Assembly (NCBI GenBank): GCA_016788295.1
Contig: JAEUSY010000004.1
Span: 62,001 to 126,000 of the forward strand
Length of the DNA: 64,000 nucleotides
Direction of reading: 5' to 3'
Source of the DNA: Flavobacteriales bacterium
GTDB taxonomy: Bacteria > Bacteroidota > Bacteroidia > Flavobacteriales_F > PHOS-HE28
Part shown: positions 16,542 through 25,004 of the stretch, piece by piece
Position numbering within the stretch: the stretch's first letter is position 1
Layout of the letters: every line of letters starts with the position of its first letter
Position numbers and translations under genes: made by a program
The notes under the pieces: model-generated
Databases searched by the model: none
The model's input: the letters and a program-made list of their open reading frames with translations, nothing else
Told to the model about the DNA's origin: nothing

Positions 16542-18968
16542 TTACCGCGACACCTTCACGGCCTTCTTCACCAAAGGCTCGCCATCGAGGAGGAGCGTGA
16601 CATAGTACACTCCTGGCACCAGATCGCCGGTGTTCCATGTGTATTGGTATTGGCCGGCCACTTGCTCGGCCTCATACAGGGCCTTCAGTTGTTTGCCATC
16701 GGCGCTGTTCACCAGGAGCTGGGCACGACCACTGCGCTCCAGGGTGTAGCTCAGTGTGGTTTGCTCGTTGAACGGATTGGGCTGGATGAGCAGACTGCGC
16801 GCATCGCCTTGAAGGGTCTCCTGTTCACTGCCTGATGTCTTGCCATCGGCAGGCACGGAGGGGTTGGCGCAGCAGGCGGCGAGTAGTTCATTCATCTGCA
16901 CGATCTGGCGCTGTTGCTCTTGCATGGCTGCGACCAGCAGCGGAATAAGGCTGATGTAATCAACGGCCTTGTACGTTAACGACTCGCTTTCCACAGCTCC
17001 ATCGACGTTCAGCTCAGCAGGCTTCTTGGTTTCAAGTACCAACTCCGGTAGCACCTCCTGTAACTCTTGTGCAATGAAGCCCATATGCCTTCCATCAGGC
17101 AGGTCCATGGCCGAAATTCCAAAGTCGTTGAAGGCATAACTACGCGGCCTAAGCGCACCAAGCAGGTCCAATGCGCCAGTTAGATCCTGTACATCAGTCT
17201 TGAACTGGCCATCCGATGTAATTGCTATGGTACCGTTGACAAATCCATTACCAGTGATCTTCACCTGTCCGTCAAAATAGCCCGCCCACCGATTCGCCGG
17301 ATTACCTCCATTTGCTTTTGCCCATACACCATACACTTCCGCATTCGCATCATTGGCGAAGGCTTCGAAGTAGCCCGCATAATCCCGAGCAGTTGTTGAT
17401 TGATTGAACGTCCGGGCATACACTCCATAGTTGTTCGTGATCGTGGCTGTGGCTTGGCATGTGGTAGTTGCCTCCAGACCGTAATTGGCAGTCACAGTGG
17501 AAGTACCTATAACATCGCCCCCAAAGCGAGCGCCGTGATTACTAGCGACACTCACTGTGGCGTTGGCCAAACCAAAAACCCCAAAGTTGCCTTCGCTGCC
17601 AAGCGTACTGCTCGCACCGCTGGCTATTGCCCGTATTGCCTGATGCACGGTTCCTGTTCCGGACACGCTAAAGTCGCCTGCGCGCTTGCCATTGGAGGTG
17701 CCATCCAATTGGAAGGCGCCCGCGTAAGCATCACCGGTAGTACCGGTCCATTTTACATGCAGCTTGGCCGAAGGCGCATTGGTGCCGATCCCAACAAAGC
17801 GGTCGTATTGTGGACAGCCAGGATTACCGGGGTAAGCGGTAGCGATATTGGCGTTTCCTGTGCCGAGTAACGTCCACTTACAATCTGCGCCACCACCACC
17901 GCTACCGAAAACCGAGGGAGGAACCCATTTCACCACACCACGTTCCTGGTTGGTGGACGTAAGGGTTGTGCGGTCAACCACCATCACGTAAAATGAATCC
18001 GTGGCCGCTACATCGTCCGGAAGCTGCCTGATACGCAGTCGACCGTTCAGGATATCCAGCCGTTCCGTAGGATCTTGCACAAGCGTCGGGGTGATCTGGT
18101 TCCCGGCAAAAAAGTCGCCTATCCCCACATTGACCAATTGGGTACTTTGAGGCCATAGCCGAATGGCTTCCAACCCTTCTACGGATGTGGCGCCGCGTGT
18201 AGCCCCTGGAACGAACTGCGTGGTGAATACGAACCTCATGCGGTCGGTACCCCAAGGACTTCCGTTGGGGTTATCGCTCCACTGGATTACAAAGTCGGTA
18301 TTGTCATCACCCGCGTACCGATGCCCTATGTAGCTCTGGTCGCTGTTCCCGGTGAAGGTGATACCATTGCGCTGCCATGGACGGAAGCCGATGGTCTGGG
18401 CATACGTTATGGGGTCCGCAGGCCCGACACCATCGATCAAATGAAGCCGCGTGAACGGCGCACTGTTTCCGGCGTTCACGAACGCGTTCGGTTGTCCGCT
18501 TAACATCAGGAAGCCATCCCTGTTTATCGCTGGAAATAGCCCAATTGGCCCGAGCACATTCCCATTGAAGCGAGCACGCTGCACATTCTGTGTAAGCAAC
18601 AGAAAGCCACCGTTGGGCGCATTGATGTTGAAATTGGTGTTGGCCGGATCAGCAAAGAGCTGCCCCCGCTCAAAACCCGCCGTGGTGCCACCCTGGAACA
18701 TGCGCCAGCTGGTTAGTCCTGTGGTGGGGGCTATCGTGCGAAAGACCTCCGGCGTAACGCTGGTACCGCCCATCTGGTCCCCGCGGATGTTGAAGGCGGA
18801 TGCGCCTGTGAGGAACTGGCTTCCGATCGTGAAAGAGCGAGGCGCATTGTTGCCCGTGTTCAGGGTCAGGCGGTAATCACCATTGACATTATTCACTACT
18901 TGGGCCTGCAAGCCCACGGTGCAGAGCAGTACCATCATGGCCGTTGCCTGCCTTTGCTTGGTATTCAT
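16542..18968 (-). CDS. T9SS-sorted surface protein with S74 intramolecular chaperone domain
   Basis: An 808-residue secreted protein. A signal peptide (MNTKQRQATAMMVLLCTVGLQAQ) is followed by a long beta-rich adhesin or fibre-like region (residues ~24-580) with repeats such as NYGVYARTFNQ and HGARFGGDV. Residues ~583-705 form a Peptidase S74 / endosialidase chaperone domain: TSDGQFKTDV with Ser585 and Lys590 in the order of the autoproteolytic dyad, MGFIAQELQEVLPELV, then a C-terminal helix (LIPLLVAAMQEQQRQIV). Residues ~728-808 are a type A T9SS sorting domain (LLIQPNPFNEQTTLSYTL, DGEPLVKKAVKV). The trimeric-fibre fold and cell-surface location are inferred from these domains. The start is fixed by the signal peptide. 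Confidence 0.85.
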   Translation of the reverse strand: MNTKQRQATAMMVLLCTVGLQAQVVNNVNGDYRLTLNTGNNAPRSFTIGSQFLTGASAFNIRGDQMGGTSVTPEVFRTIAPTTGLTSWRMFQGGTTAGFERGQLFADPANTNFNINAPNGGFLLLTQNVQRARFNGNVLGPIGLFPAINRDGFLMLSGQPNAFVNAGNSAPFTRLHLIDGVGPADPITYAQTIGFRPWQRNGITFTGNSDQSYIGHRYAGDDNTDFVIQWSDNPNGSPWGTDRMRFVFTTQFVPGATRGATSVEGLEAIRLWPQSTQLVNVGIGDFFAGNQITPTLVQDPTERLDILNGRLRIRQLPDDVAATDSFYVMVVDRTTLTSTNQERGVVKWVPPSVFGSGGGGADCKWTLLGTGNANIATAYPGNPGCPQYDRFVGIGTNAPSAKLHVKWTGTTGDAYAGAFQLDGTSNGKRAGDFSVSGTGTVHQAIRAIASGASSTLGSEGNFGVFGLANATVSVASNHGARFGGDVIGTSTVTANYGLEATTTCQATATITNNYGVYARTFNQSTTARDYAGYFEAFANDANAEVYGVWAKANGGNPANRWAGYFDGQVKITGNGFVNGTIAITSDGQFKTDVQDLTGALDLLGALRPRSYAFNDFGISAMDLPDGRHMGFIAQELQEVLPELVLETKKPAELNVDGAVESESLTYKAVDYISLIPLLVAAMQEQQRQIVQMNELLAACCANPSVPADGKTSGSEQETLQGDARSLLIQPNPFNEQTTLSYTLERSGRAQLLVNSADGKQLKALYEAEQVAGQYQYTWNTGDLVPGVYYVTLLLDGEPLVKKAVKVSR

Positions 18969-18986
18969 CGTTCATCGGATCAAGTT

Positions 18987-19958
18987 TCAGTACTTCAATG
19001 AACGGATACGAACGGACGGACGGTCGCGTAGCTGCACTACCAGCACGTACAAACCGGTGGGGATGTCCGCCAACTGCCATTGCAGTGTTGACCGGCCTTC
19101 AACCCCACTGCTTCTCAACAGGCGCCCACGTGCATCGAACAGGTCCGCATATTCTGCGGCACCCTTCAAGCCCCACGCCTCCAAGGGAATCTCCAACACG
19201 TCGCTAAAAGCAATGCCTTGGGGCAAGCTTGCTGCCATCTGCTCACCCAGGCCGCTCACTGGATCGCACACTCCGGGCTGCTGACTCACACACACCATGT
19301 CCACGAAGGCATAGGCTGCCCATATTCCATCGGGTGCAGCATCCACCTCCTCCCATTGCGTCAGGCTGTCGGCGAAGAAGTTGCCGATCTGGAGGTGGGC
19401 GTAGGCCGAGTCGGGTATAAAGGCGGTGCTGAGCATCGTCCAGTTCGCGGTGTCGTTGAGGATCGTGGGCAGGTAGAGCGCCGCGGCATTGAACTCAAGC
19501 GACCCGTATGCGGTCTGGGCACCTAAGGCTTGCGTGCTGAAACGCAAGCCGATGTGGCTTGCCATGAGCTTGGGCGAGGTCCAGCCGGGGTAGCCGAAGC
19601 CACCGGGCGAAACCCGCATGCTCACGTAAGTGAGCACACCCGGCTGCAACGGCGCTTCCAGCCTCCCTTGCATGTACTCCTTGAACCAGATGTCGAAGAA
19701 CCCCAATCCCGCGTAGCCCGATCCATCGCTCGGCCATTGGTAGCCTAATGGGTTGTAGGGCACCGTCATAGTGTCATCCGCACAGGCGTTGAAGTAGTCG
19801 GGAGACGAGAAGATACTTTCCCACCCAACAACACTATCGATCTGTGTAAAATCGGTTGGGCAGTGTACATACTCCTCAAAGCTCGGGTTCACCACCAGGT
19901 TCTGCGCCCAGATGGTAAGCGGCGTATGTGCCAACACGATGAAACCTATGCAACGCAT
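18987..19958 (-). CDS. T9SS-sorted secreted protein with NLVVNPSFEE-type N-terminal domain
   Basis: A 323-residue protein. The signal peptide MRCIGFIVLAHTPLTIWAQ is followed by NLVVNPSFEEYVHCP and PDYFNACA, a galactose-binding-like domain common in Bacteroidota secreted proteins, often linked to an OmpA domain but not here. The C-terminus (residues ~250-323) is a T9SS type A sorting domain with DLFDARGRLLRSS and IPTGLYVLVVQLRD. The ATG at 19958 is chosen because it starts the signal peptide. It lies 18 bp upstream of the S74 gene in the same direction, so the two are probably co-expressed. Inverted copies of a ~22-bp sequence lie in its 3' end and just upstream. Confidence 0.8.
   Translation of the reverse strand: MRCIGFIVLAHTPLTIWAQNLVVNPSFEEYVHCPTDFTQIDSVVGWESIFSSPDYFNACADDTMTVPYNPLGYQWPSDGSGYAGLGFFDIWFKEYMQGRLEAPLQPGVLTYVSMRVSPGGFGYPGWTSPKLMASHIGLRFSTQALGAQTAYGSLEFNAAALYLPTILNDTANWTMLSTAFIPDSAYAHLQIGNFFADSLTQWEEVDAAPDGIWAAYAFVDMVCVSQQPGVCDPVSGLGEQMAASLPQGIAFSDVLEIPLEAWGLKGAAEYADLFDARGRLLRSSGVEGRSTLQWQLADIPTGLYVLVVQLRDRPSVRIRSLKY
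19002..19023 (+). repeat. Left arm of inverted repeat (ACGGATACGAACGGACGGAC)
   Basis: This copy lies inside the 3' coding end of the T9SS gene. Its reverse complement, with a one-base insertion, occurs at 19980-20004, about 980 bp away. Together the arms bracket nearly the whole gene. Confidence 0.6.
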
Positions 19959-19979
19959 GGGGCTGTGGCTGTTCACGAC

Positions 19980-20004
19980 GTTCGTCCGTCCGTTCGTTAT
20001 CCGT
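19980..20004 (-). repeat. Right arm of inverted repeat (CGGATAACGAACGGACGGAC)
   Basis: On the minus strand this reads the same as the left arm apart from one extra A. It lies 22 bp upstream of the start codon of the T9SS gene, where the promoter or leader should be. Part of the match is a GGAC tandem, which lowers the significance somewhat. Confidence 0.6.
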
Positions 20005-20088
20005 ACCGCTCGGCACATGGAGGACGAGCCCACCCGCAGGTACGCTGCCTCCGCTTCCGGCCTGCCTTGCAGCACCGGGTGCTCACCG

Positions 20089-20121
20089 CCCCGCCAGGCT
20101 TGCGGCTTGTTCCTGGCGGGG
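20089..20121 (+). other. 10-bp perfect hairpin overlapping a promoter
   Basis: CCCCGCCAGG at 20089-20098 pairs perfectly with CCTGGCGGGG at 20112-20121 across a 13-nt loop. It has no T-tract on either strand, so it is not a standard terminator. It covers the -33 region of the promoter at 20107-20133 and could be an operator. Confidence 0.45.
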
Positions 20122-20133
20122 TCGGTACCTTTG
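20107..20133 (+). promoter_or_regulatory. Promoter of a short plus-strand transcript
   Basis: TTG at 20107-20109 and a perfect TACCTTTG at 20126-20133 are 16 bases apart, close to the usual Bacteroidota -33/-7 spacing. No protein gene follows; a terminator comes about 55 bases later. Confidence 0.5.
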
Positions 20134-20139
20134 TGCTAG

Positions 20140-20218
20140 CTTGTGTTCATCTTACGTCGCAGTTGGGTGGCACATGAGTGACCAAGGCCCCTGGTGTTAG
20201 CGCACCGGGGGCTTTTTT
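20140..20218 (+). ncRNA. Candidate small RNA of about 80 nt
   Basis: The stretch between the promoter at 20107-20133 and the strong terminator at 20187-20218 contains no gene on this strand and the neighbouring upstream genes all run the other way, so the terminator has no other obvious purpose. The only ORF is ATG at 20174 encoding MSDQGPWC, which runs into the terminator stem. Possible pairing of TTCAT near 20147 with ATGAG at 20174 would form a second stem. No known RNA family is recognised. Transcript start is estimated as ~6 bases after the -7 box. Confidence 0.4.
20187..20218 (+). terminator. Strong intrinsic terminator
   Basis: GCCCCTGGTG at 20187-20196 pairs with CACCGGGGGC at 20203-20212 (10 bp including one G-U) over a six-base loop, followed by six T residues. 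This is the best intrinsic terminator in the window. Confidence 0.85.
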
Positions 20219-20242
20219 GTATACGCCATAAAGGCGCGTCAT

Positions 20243-20638
<396 letters not shown>

Positions 20639-20650
20639 CAACTTTACCCC

Positions 20651-21457
20651 ATGCGCCAATTGATACCGCTCCTGCTCTTGCTGTTGGTACCGCAGCCTGC
20701 CCTTGCCCAGAAACGCAAGAAGGAGAAAGGCCCCAACGAGCAGGAGGTGCGGCAAGCCCTGGTGGTGGAGGCCGAGGCCGCCTTCAAGGCCGGTGATCTG
20801 GCCACGGCGGAAACGAAGTACACGCAGGCCCTGCGCCTGTGGAACGACCGCGCCGACCGCTACCAACGGGCGCTGGTGCGTGTGGCACAAGGCGACTCGG
20901 CCGGTTATTGCACCGACCTGGCCACCTTCGGCGGCAACGATGAACTGCAGAAGCAACTGTACCGTAGTGGCTGTACCAAGCGCGACAGTGTGCCCTTCGC
21001 TTCCACTGGCCTTTCGGCCACGCGCTTTCCCGGCGCCACGGAGGCGTTGACCTACACCTACCGGCACGAGGGTCGCACGGTCTACAAGCTGTACAATGCG
21101 CAGAAGGAGCACATGGTGTCGTTCTTCGTGCTGGCCGGCGATACGGCGTTCGCCTATTGCGATACCCTGCCCAGCTTCCCAGGTGGCGAAAAAGCGTTGT
21201 ACAGCTTCCTGGGCAGCAACACCAAGTACCCGGCAGTGGCCATTGAGAACGAACGCAGCGGCACGGTCTACGTGCGGTTCCGCGTGGGCACGGATGGGAG
21301 CATCGGCAACATCCAGGTGTTCAAAGGCGTCTACCATGCACTTGATGATGAGGCCGTGCGCGTGGTGGGCACCATGCCCCCTTGGACACCCGGCCAATGG
21401 CAAGGGCGGCCCGTGCCGGTGCTGTACAACCTGCCCGTTCGCTTCACGCTGCGCTGA
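20651..21457 (+). CDS. TonB C-terminal domain protein with TPR-like N-terminus
   Basis: A 268-residue exported protein. A signal peptide (MRQLIPLLLLLLVPQPALAQ) is followed by a helical TPR-like unit (residues ~28-70, AEAAFKAGDLATAETKYTQA), a middle segment, and a TonB C-terminal domain (residues ~180-268) with GTVYVRFRVGTDGSIGNIQV and GRPVPVLYNLPVRFTLR. It lacks the N-terminal TM anchor and Pro-rich spacer of energy-transducing TonB, so it probably does not power transporters and may work free in the periplasm; this is inference. A CAACTTTA box ends four bases before the ATG. Confidence 0.82.
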   Translation: MRQLIPLLLLLLVPQPALAQKRKKEKGPNEQEVRQALVVEAEAAFKAGDLATAETKYTQALRLWNDRADRYQRALVRVAQGDSAGYCTDLATFGGNDELQKQLYRSGCTKRDSVPFASTGLSATRFPGATEALTYTYRHEGRTVYKLYNAQKEHMVSFFVLAGDTAFAYCDTLPSFPGGEKALYSFLGSNTKYPAVAIENERSGTVYVRFRVGTDGSIGNIQVFKGVYHALDDEAVRVVGTMPPWTPGQWQGRPVPVLYNLPVRFTLR

Positions 21458-21532
21458 TCCACCTGACCTTGCCCAGGCGCCAACACGATCGCCTTTCGCA
21501 CCTTTGGGCCTGTAGCCAGAACGACCACCCAC

Positions 21533-22687
21533 GTGCGCATCGCTGTAAACACCCGCCTGTTGCTGCCCGACAAGCTCGAGGGCATCGGCTGGTTCACGCA
21601 TGAGACCATGCAGCGTGTGGTGAAGGCGCACCCCGAGCACGAGTTCCTCTTCCTTTTCGACCGGGCCTACGACAAGCGCTTCGTCTACGCGCCGAACGTA
21701 ACGCCGGTGGTGATGGGCCCGCCCACGCGCCACCCGCTGCTGTACCGCCTTTGGTTCGACTGGCTGTTACCGCGCAAGTTGAAGGCATTGAAGGCCGATG
21801 CCTTCATCAGTCCCGATGGGTTCCTGGCGCTGCGCAGTAATGTGCCCACGTTAGCGGTGCTGCACGACCTCAACTTCGAGCACTATCCCGAAGACCTGCC
21901 GCACGCCTACAGCCGATACTACCGCCGCTACTTCCCGCTCTTTGCGCGCCACGCCACACGCCTGGCCACAGTGAGCGAATACAGCCGTCGCGACATTGCG
22001 CAGCGCTACGAAGTGAACGCCGACCGCATTGATGTGGTGTACAACGGTGTGGGCCCCGCCTTTGCGCCGCTGAGCGAGGCGGACCGCGCGGAGGCCCGCA
22101 CCACACTGGCCGGTGGTGCGCCCTACTTCGTCTGTGTGGGTTCCATCCATCCGCGCAAGAACATCGCCCGGCTGCTGCTTGCCTTCGATCGCATGCTGAA
22201 CGAACACCCCAGCGACCTGCGCCTGGTGATCGTGGGCGAGCGCTTCTGGTGGGACGACCGCCTGAAAGAGGCCTGGGAACAGGTGCGCCACAAGGACCAG
22301 GTGGTCTTTACCGGACGCCTGGGACAGGACCGTTTGCGACTGGCCGTTGGTGGCGCCCTGGCGTTGGTCTTCCCCAGCTACTTCGAGGGCTTTGGCATAC
22401 CGGTGGCCGAAGCAATGCGCTGCGGAGTGCCCGTGGTGGCGGCCGAGGCCACCAGCCTGCCCGAGGTGGCCGGTGATGCCGCGCACTACTGCGACCCCTT
22501 CAGTGTGCAGGACATTGCGCGCGCACTGCACACCGTGGCCGGCGATGCCGCGCTGCGCGAACAGTTGGGCGCCGTGGGCCGACGGCGATCGCAGCGCTAC
22601 ACATGGGAGAACGCCGCGCGCGACCTGTGGGGCAGTTTCGAGCGGATGTGCGCCGATGCCGGTGTTCAGTTGCGCGCCACCCGCTGA
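21533..22687 (+). CDS. Glycosyltransferase family 4 (GT-B fold)
   Basis: A 384-residue glycosyltransferase. The C-terminal Rossmann half contains VCVGSIHPRKNIARLLLAF and the donor-binding E-x7-E motif in EGFGIPVAEAMRCGVPVVA. The N-terminal acceptor half contains GIGWFTHETMQRVV, which fits the mannosyl/glucosyl branch of GT4. It probably adds a sugar in surface-polysaccharide or lipid glycosylation; donor and acceptor are unknown. The GTG at 21533 gives the family N-terminus VRIAVNTRLLL. A CACCTTTG box lies at 21499-21506. Its 3' end overlaps the convergent hydrolase gene by 22 bp. Confidence 0.9.
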   Translation: MRIAVNTRLLLPDKLEGIGWFTHETMQRVVKAHPEHEFLFLFDRAYDKRFVYAPNVTPVVMGPPTRHPLLYRLWFDWLLPRKLKALKADAFISPDGFLALRSNVPTLAVLHDLNFEHYPEDLPHAYSRYYRRYFPLFARHATRLATVSEYSRRDIAQRYEVNADRIDVVYNGVGPAFAPLSEADRAEARTTLAGGAPYFVCVGSIHPRKNIARLLLAFDRMLNEHPSDLRLVIVGERFWWDDRLKEAWEQVRHKDQVVFTGRLGQDRLRLAVGGALALVFPSYFEGFGIPVAEAMRCGVPVVAAEATSLPEVAGDAAHYCDPFSVQDIARALHTVAGDAALREQLGAVGRRRSQRYTWENAARDLWGSFERMCADAGVQLRATR

Positions 22688-23511
22688 GGGGTGGATGCCT
22701 CGCCCAACAGCACATTGCGCATGGTGCGGTTGAAGCGCACGAAACGCGCGAGGTCGCTGTGGTGCCCGCGCGGAAAGGAGAACAGCTCGCGGTGCACCGT
22801 GGACGGAATGCTGGCGTAGAGCTTCAGGGCGCTGGCGTAGGGCACCACGGTATCGTGCTGTCCGTGGAAGATGTACACCGGCACCTGCACACGCGCCATG
22901 GCCTTGTCGTTGCGGAAGGGGTAGCGCAGCAGCAGGCGGTAGGGCAGCACGGGCAGGTAGTGCGTGGCCACATCGTAGAGGTTGGCGAAGGGCGTTTCGA
23001 GCACCAACATGCGTGGCCTGTTGGAGGCAGCGACCGGCGTGGCCAATCCACTGCCCAAGGAGCGGCCGTACACGATGATCTCCGCCTCGGGACGTTCGGC
23101 GCGCGCGCGCTCGTACCAGCGCTGCGCATCGGCATGGAGGGCCTGCTCGGTGAGCTTGCCGCGGCTCTTGCCATAACCGCGGTGATCGGGCATCAGCACA
23201 TCGAAGCCCAACTTGGTGAAGCGGTTCGCATAGCGTCCCCAGCGGCGCAGGCTGCCCGTGTTGCCGTGGAAATAGAGGATGAGGCCACGTGAGCCCTCCG
23301 CCTTGAACCGCAGGGCATGCAGGCGTGCCCCATCGGGCGTGTCCATGAACTGCTCAGTGAACGGCACCCCATGCTTGAACCGGAAGCGGTACCCATCGCG
23401 CAGCGGGAAACGGATGAAGATGAAGCGCTCCTGGAAAAGCCAGTAGAACGCGGCGAGCAAGGCATAGCCCACCACCACCAGCGTCAACAGCGAACCCAAG
23501 GCCAGCCACAT
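22666..23511 (-). CDS. Membrane-anchored alpha/beta hydrolase
   Basis: A 281-residue protein with one N-terminal TM helix (residues ~4-26) and an alpha/beta hydrolase domain. The oxyanion-region motif FHGNTGSLRRWG, the nucleophile elbow GRSLGSG, an acid in HGQHDTVVP and the final His in RGHHSDL are all present, so the catalytic triad looks intact. It resembles the BEM46/YfhR-type group of unknown substrate. The ATG at 23511 is preferred because it starts the TM helix and lies four bases after a perfect TACCTTTG box on this strand; the longer upstream frame overlaps the divergent gene's promoter. Confidence 0.85.
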   Translation of the reverse strand: MWLALGSLLTLVVVGYALLAAFYWLFQERFIFIRFPLRDGYRFRFKHGVPFTEQFMDTPDGARLHALRFKAEGSRGLILYFHGNTGSLRRWGRYANRFTKLGFDVLMPDHRGYGKSRGKLTEQALHADAQRWYERARAERPEAEIIVYGRSLGSGLATPVAASNRPRMLVLETPFANLYDVATHYLPVLPYRLLLRYPFRNDKAMARVQVPVYIFHGQHDTVVPYASALKLYASIPSTVHRELFSFPRGHHSDLARFVRFNRTMRNVLLGEASTPQRVARN

Positions 23512-23515
23512 GGCG

Positions 23516-23523
23516 CAAAGGTA
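23516..23523 (-). promoter_or_regulatory. TACCTTTG -7 element of the hydrolase gene
   Basis: On the minus strand a perfect TAnnTTTG match ends four bases before the ATG at 23511, the same geometry as lpxD. It faces the divergent GATCTTTG box at 23549-23556, which ends four bases before the GTG of the next gene; only 49 bp separate the two start codons. Confidence 0.55.
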
Positions 23524-23560
23524 CCGGGGCCACCTCGCGATCTGCGACGATCTTTGCACC

Positions 23561-24172
23561 GTGCATCATCGGTGTTCACTGTCCCTGTTGGCCCTGCTCT
23601 TCGCTGGTGTGCTGAGCGGGCAGGCCGTGCAGCGCAAGCACCTGCTGATCGCGCTCGGCGGCGGCGGCGCCATCACCGAGCTTTCCGGCCCGGCCGACAG
23701 TCTGCGCATGCAACCGACCAGCAGCGGCGTGGTGCACTTCAGCTTCGCCTATGCCCTGGGCGATCGCTGGTCGCTGGGACTGCGCTTCGATCGCATCGGT
23801 ACCGAGGACCAGGTGGAACCCATGGACCGCATGCGGGTGAACAGTTTCCTGCTGCAGGGCGCGTACCGGCCGTGGATCGCGCGACGCTCGGCTGTGGAAG
23901 TACACCTCGCCTTGGGCACTTCGGTCATCTACGTGGACCCCGAGAACGAACTACTGCCCGTGACCGCCAACCCCGGCGCGGTGCTTTACGGCGTTCGCTT
24001 CATCCAACTTATTGGCGGCACAATGGGCCTCTATGCCGCGTTGGAGAAAGGCGTCTCGAACACGGACGCTGCGAAGTTCAGTGAACAAGCGCTGTTGGAT
24101 GCCGAGGCACAGCCCGTGATGCTCTCGTGGAAGGCCACACGGGCAACGATCGGGCTTGTCGTACGGTTCTAA
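23561..24172 (+). CDS. Small outer-membrane beta-barrel-like protein
   Basis: A 203-residue protein of unknown function. A signal peptide (CSLSLLALLFAGVLSGQA) is followed by alternating hydrophobic strands such as FSFAYALGDRWSLGLRFDR, VEVHLALGTSVIY and TRATIGLVVRF; the last residue is Phe, as is usual for outer-membrane barrels. About eight strands are likely. The GTG at 23561 is chosen because it begins the signal peptide and has a GATCTTTG box four bases upstream; an ATG at 23510 would start inside the divergent promoter. Confidence 0.7.
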   Translation: MHHRCSLSLLALLFAGVLSGQAVQRKHLLIALGGGGAITELSGPADSLRMQPTSSGVVHFSFAYALGDRWSLGLRFDRIGTEDQVEPMDRMRVNSFLLQGAYRPWIARRSAVEVHLALGTSVIYVDPENELLPVTANPGAVLYGVRFIQLIGGTMGLYAALEKGVSNTDAAKFSEQALLDAEAQPVMLSWKATRATIGLVVRF

Positions 24173-24942
24173 CGCTTGTCGCGCAGGAACACCCATTCGC
24201 TCTCGGTGCTCTCCGCTGGCGCGAAAAGGTAGCCGTCGCCATCGTAGGCCTTCAGTTGTTCGGGTTCCAGCAAGCGGTGTTGGATGATGTGGCGGGCCAT
24301 GGCCCCACGCTGGTGCTTGGCGTACATCATCACCACCTTATAGCCACCGGGCCCTTTGTCCTTGAACACCGGTGTGATGACCCGCGCGTTCAGCACCTTG
24401 GGTCGCACGGCCTTGAAGTACTCGGTGCTCGCGAGGTTCACCACCACGGCATCGTGGTTCGCAGCGAGGTCGGCATTGATCTGTTCAGTGATGCGGTCGC
24501 CCCAGTAGGCGTAGAGATCCTTGGCGCGGCCCACCGGCAACCTGGTGCCCATTTCAAGGCGGTAGTCCTGCATGAGGTCCAGCGGACGCAGCACACCGTA
24601 AAGACCGCTAAGGATGCGCAGGTGCCGTTGTGCGAAGCGCATGTCGTCGGCATCGAGCGTGGCGGCATCGAGGCCCCGGTAGGCCTCGCCATTGAAGACA
24701 TGCACGGCGGTGCGCGCGTTCTTCGCAGTGAAGGGAACGCCCCACGCCTGGTAGCGCGCGTGGTTCAGCTCGGCCAGCTTCGGACTGATGTCCATCAACG
24801 CGGCCAGCTTCTTCGCGCTCATGCCGCGCAGTTTCTGCACCAACGGGGCGCTCTGTTCCAACAAGGCGGGCTGTGTGGCGCCCTTGATGGTCGGGGCCTT
24901 AACGGCGGAGAGGTCCTTGGCGGGCGAGAGCAGGATGATCAT
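24169..24942 (-). CDS. yaaA: Peroxide stress protein YaaA
   Basis: A 257-residue YaaA (DUF328/UPF0246) protein. The N-terminus MIILLSPAKDLS and the motifs FNGEAYRGLDA, LRILSGLYGVLRPLDLMQDYRLEMGT (split here as ILSGLYGVLRPLD and YRLEMGT) and VVNLASTEYF are family hallmarks. In Escherichia coli YaaA lowers free intracellular iron and protects DNA during peroxide stress; the same role here is an extrapolation. I use the ATG at 24942 rather than the in-frame TTG two codons upstream. It overlaps the end of the convergent barrel gene by 4 bp. Confidence 0.93.
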   Translation of the reverse strand: MIILLSPAKDLSAVKAPTIKGATQPALLEQSAPLVQKLRGMSAKKLAALMDISPKLAELNHARYQAWGVPFTAKNARTAVHVFNGEAYRGLDAATLDADDMRFAQRHLRILSGLYGVLRPLDLMQDYRLEMGTRLPVGRAKDLYAYWGDRITEQINADLAANHDAVVVNLASTEYFKAVRPKVLNARVITPVFKDKGPGGYKVVMMYAKHQRGAMARHIIQHRLLEPEQLKAYDGDGYLFAPAESTESEWVFLRDKR

Positions 24943-25004
24943 GGACAATGCGTTAACGGACCGCGAATTAACACCGGCCCGGGCACAGCTGTTCGTGCCT
25001 CAGG

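Noticed and set aside
20089-20218. A tRNA or other known structured RNA in the gap
   Set aside because: No cloverleaf, T-loop or CCA pattern could be formed; only simple hairpins are visible.
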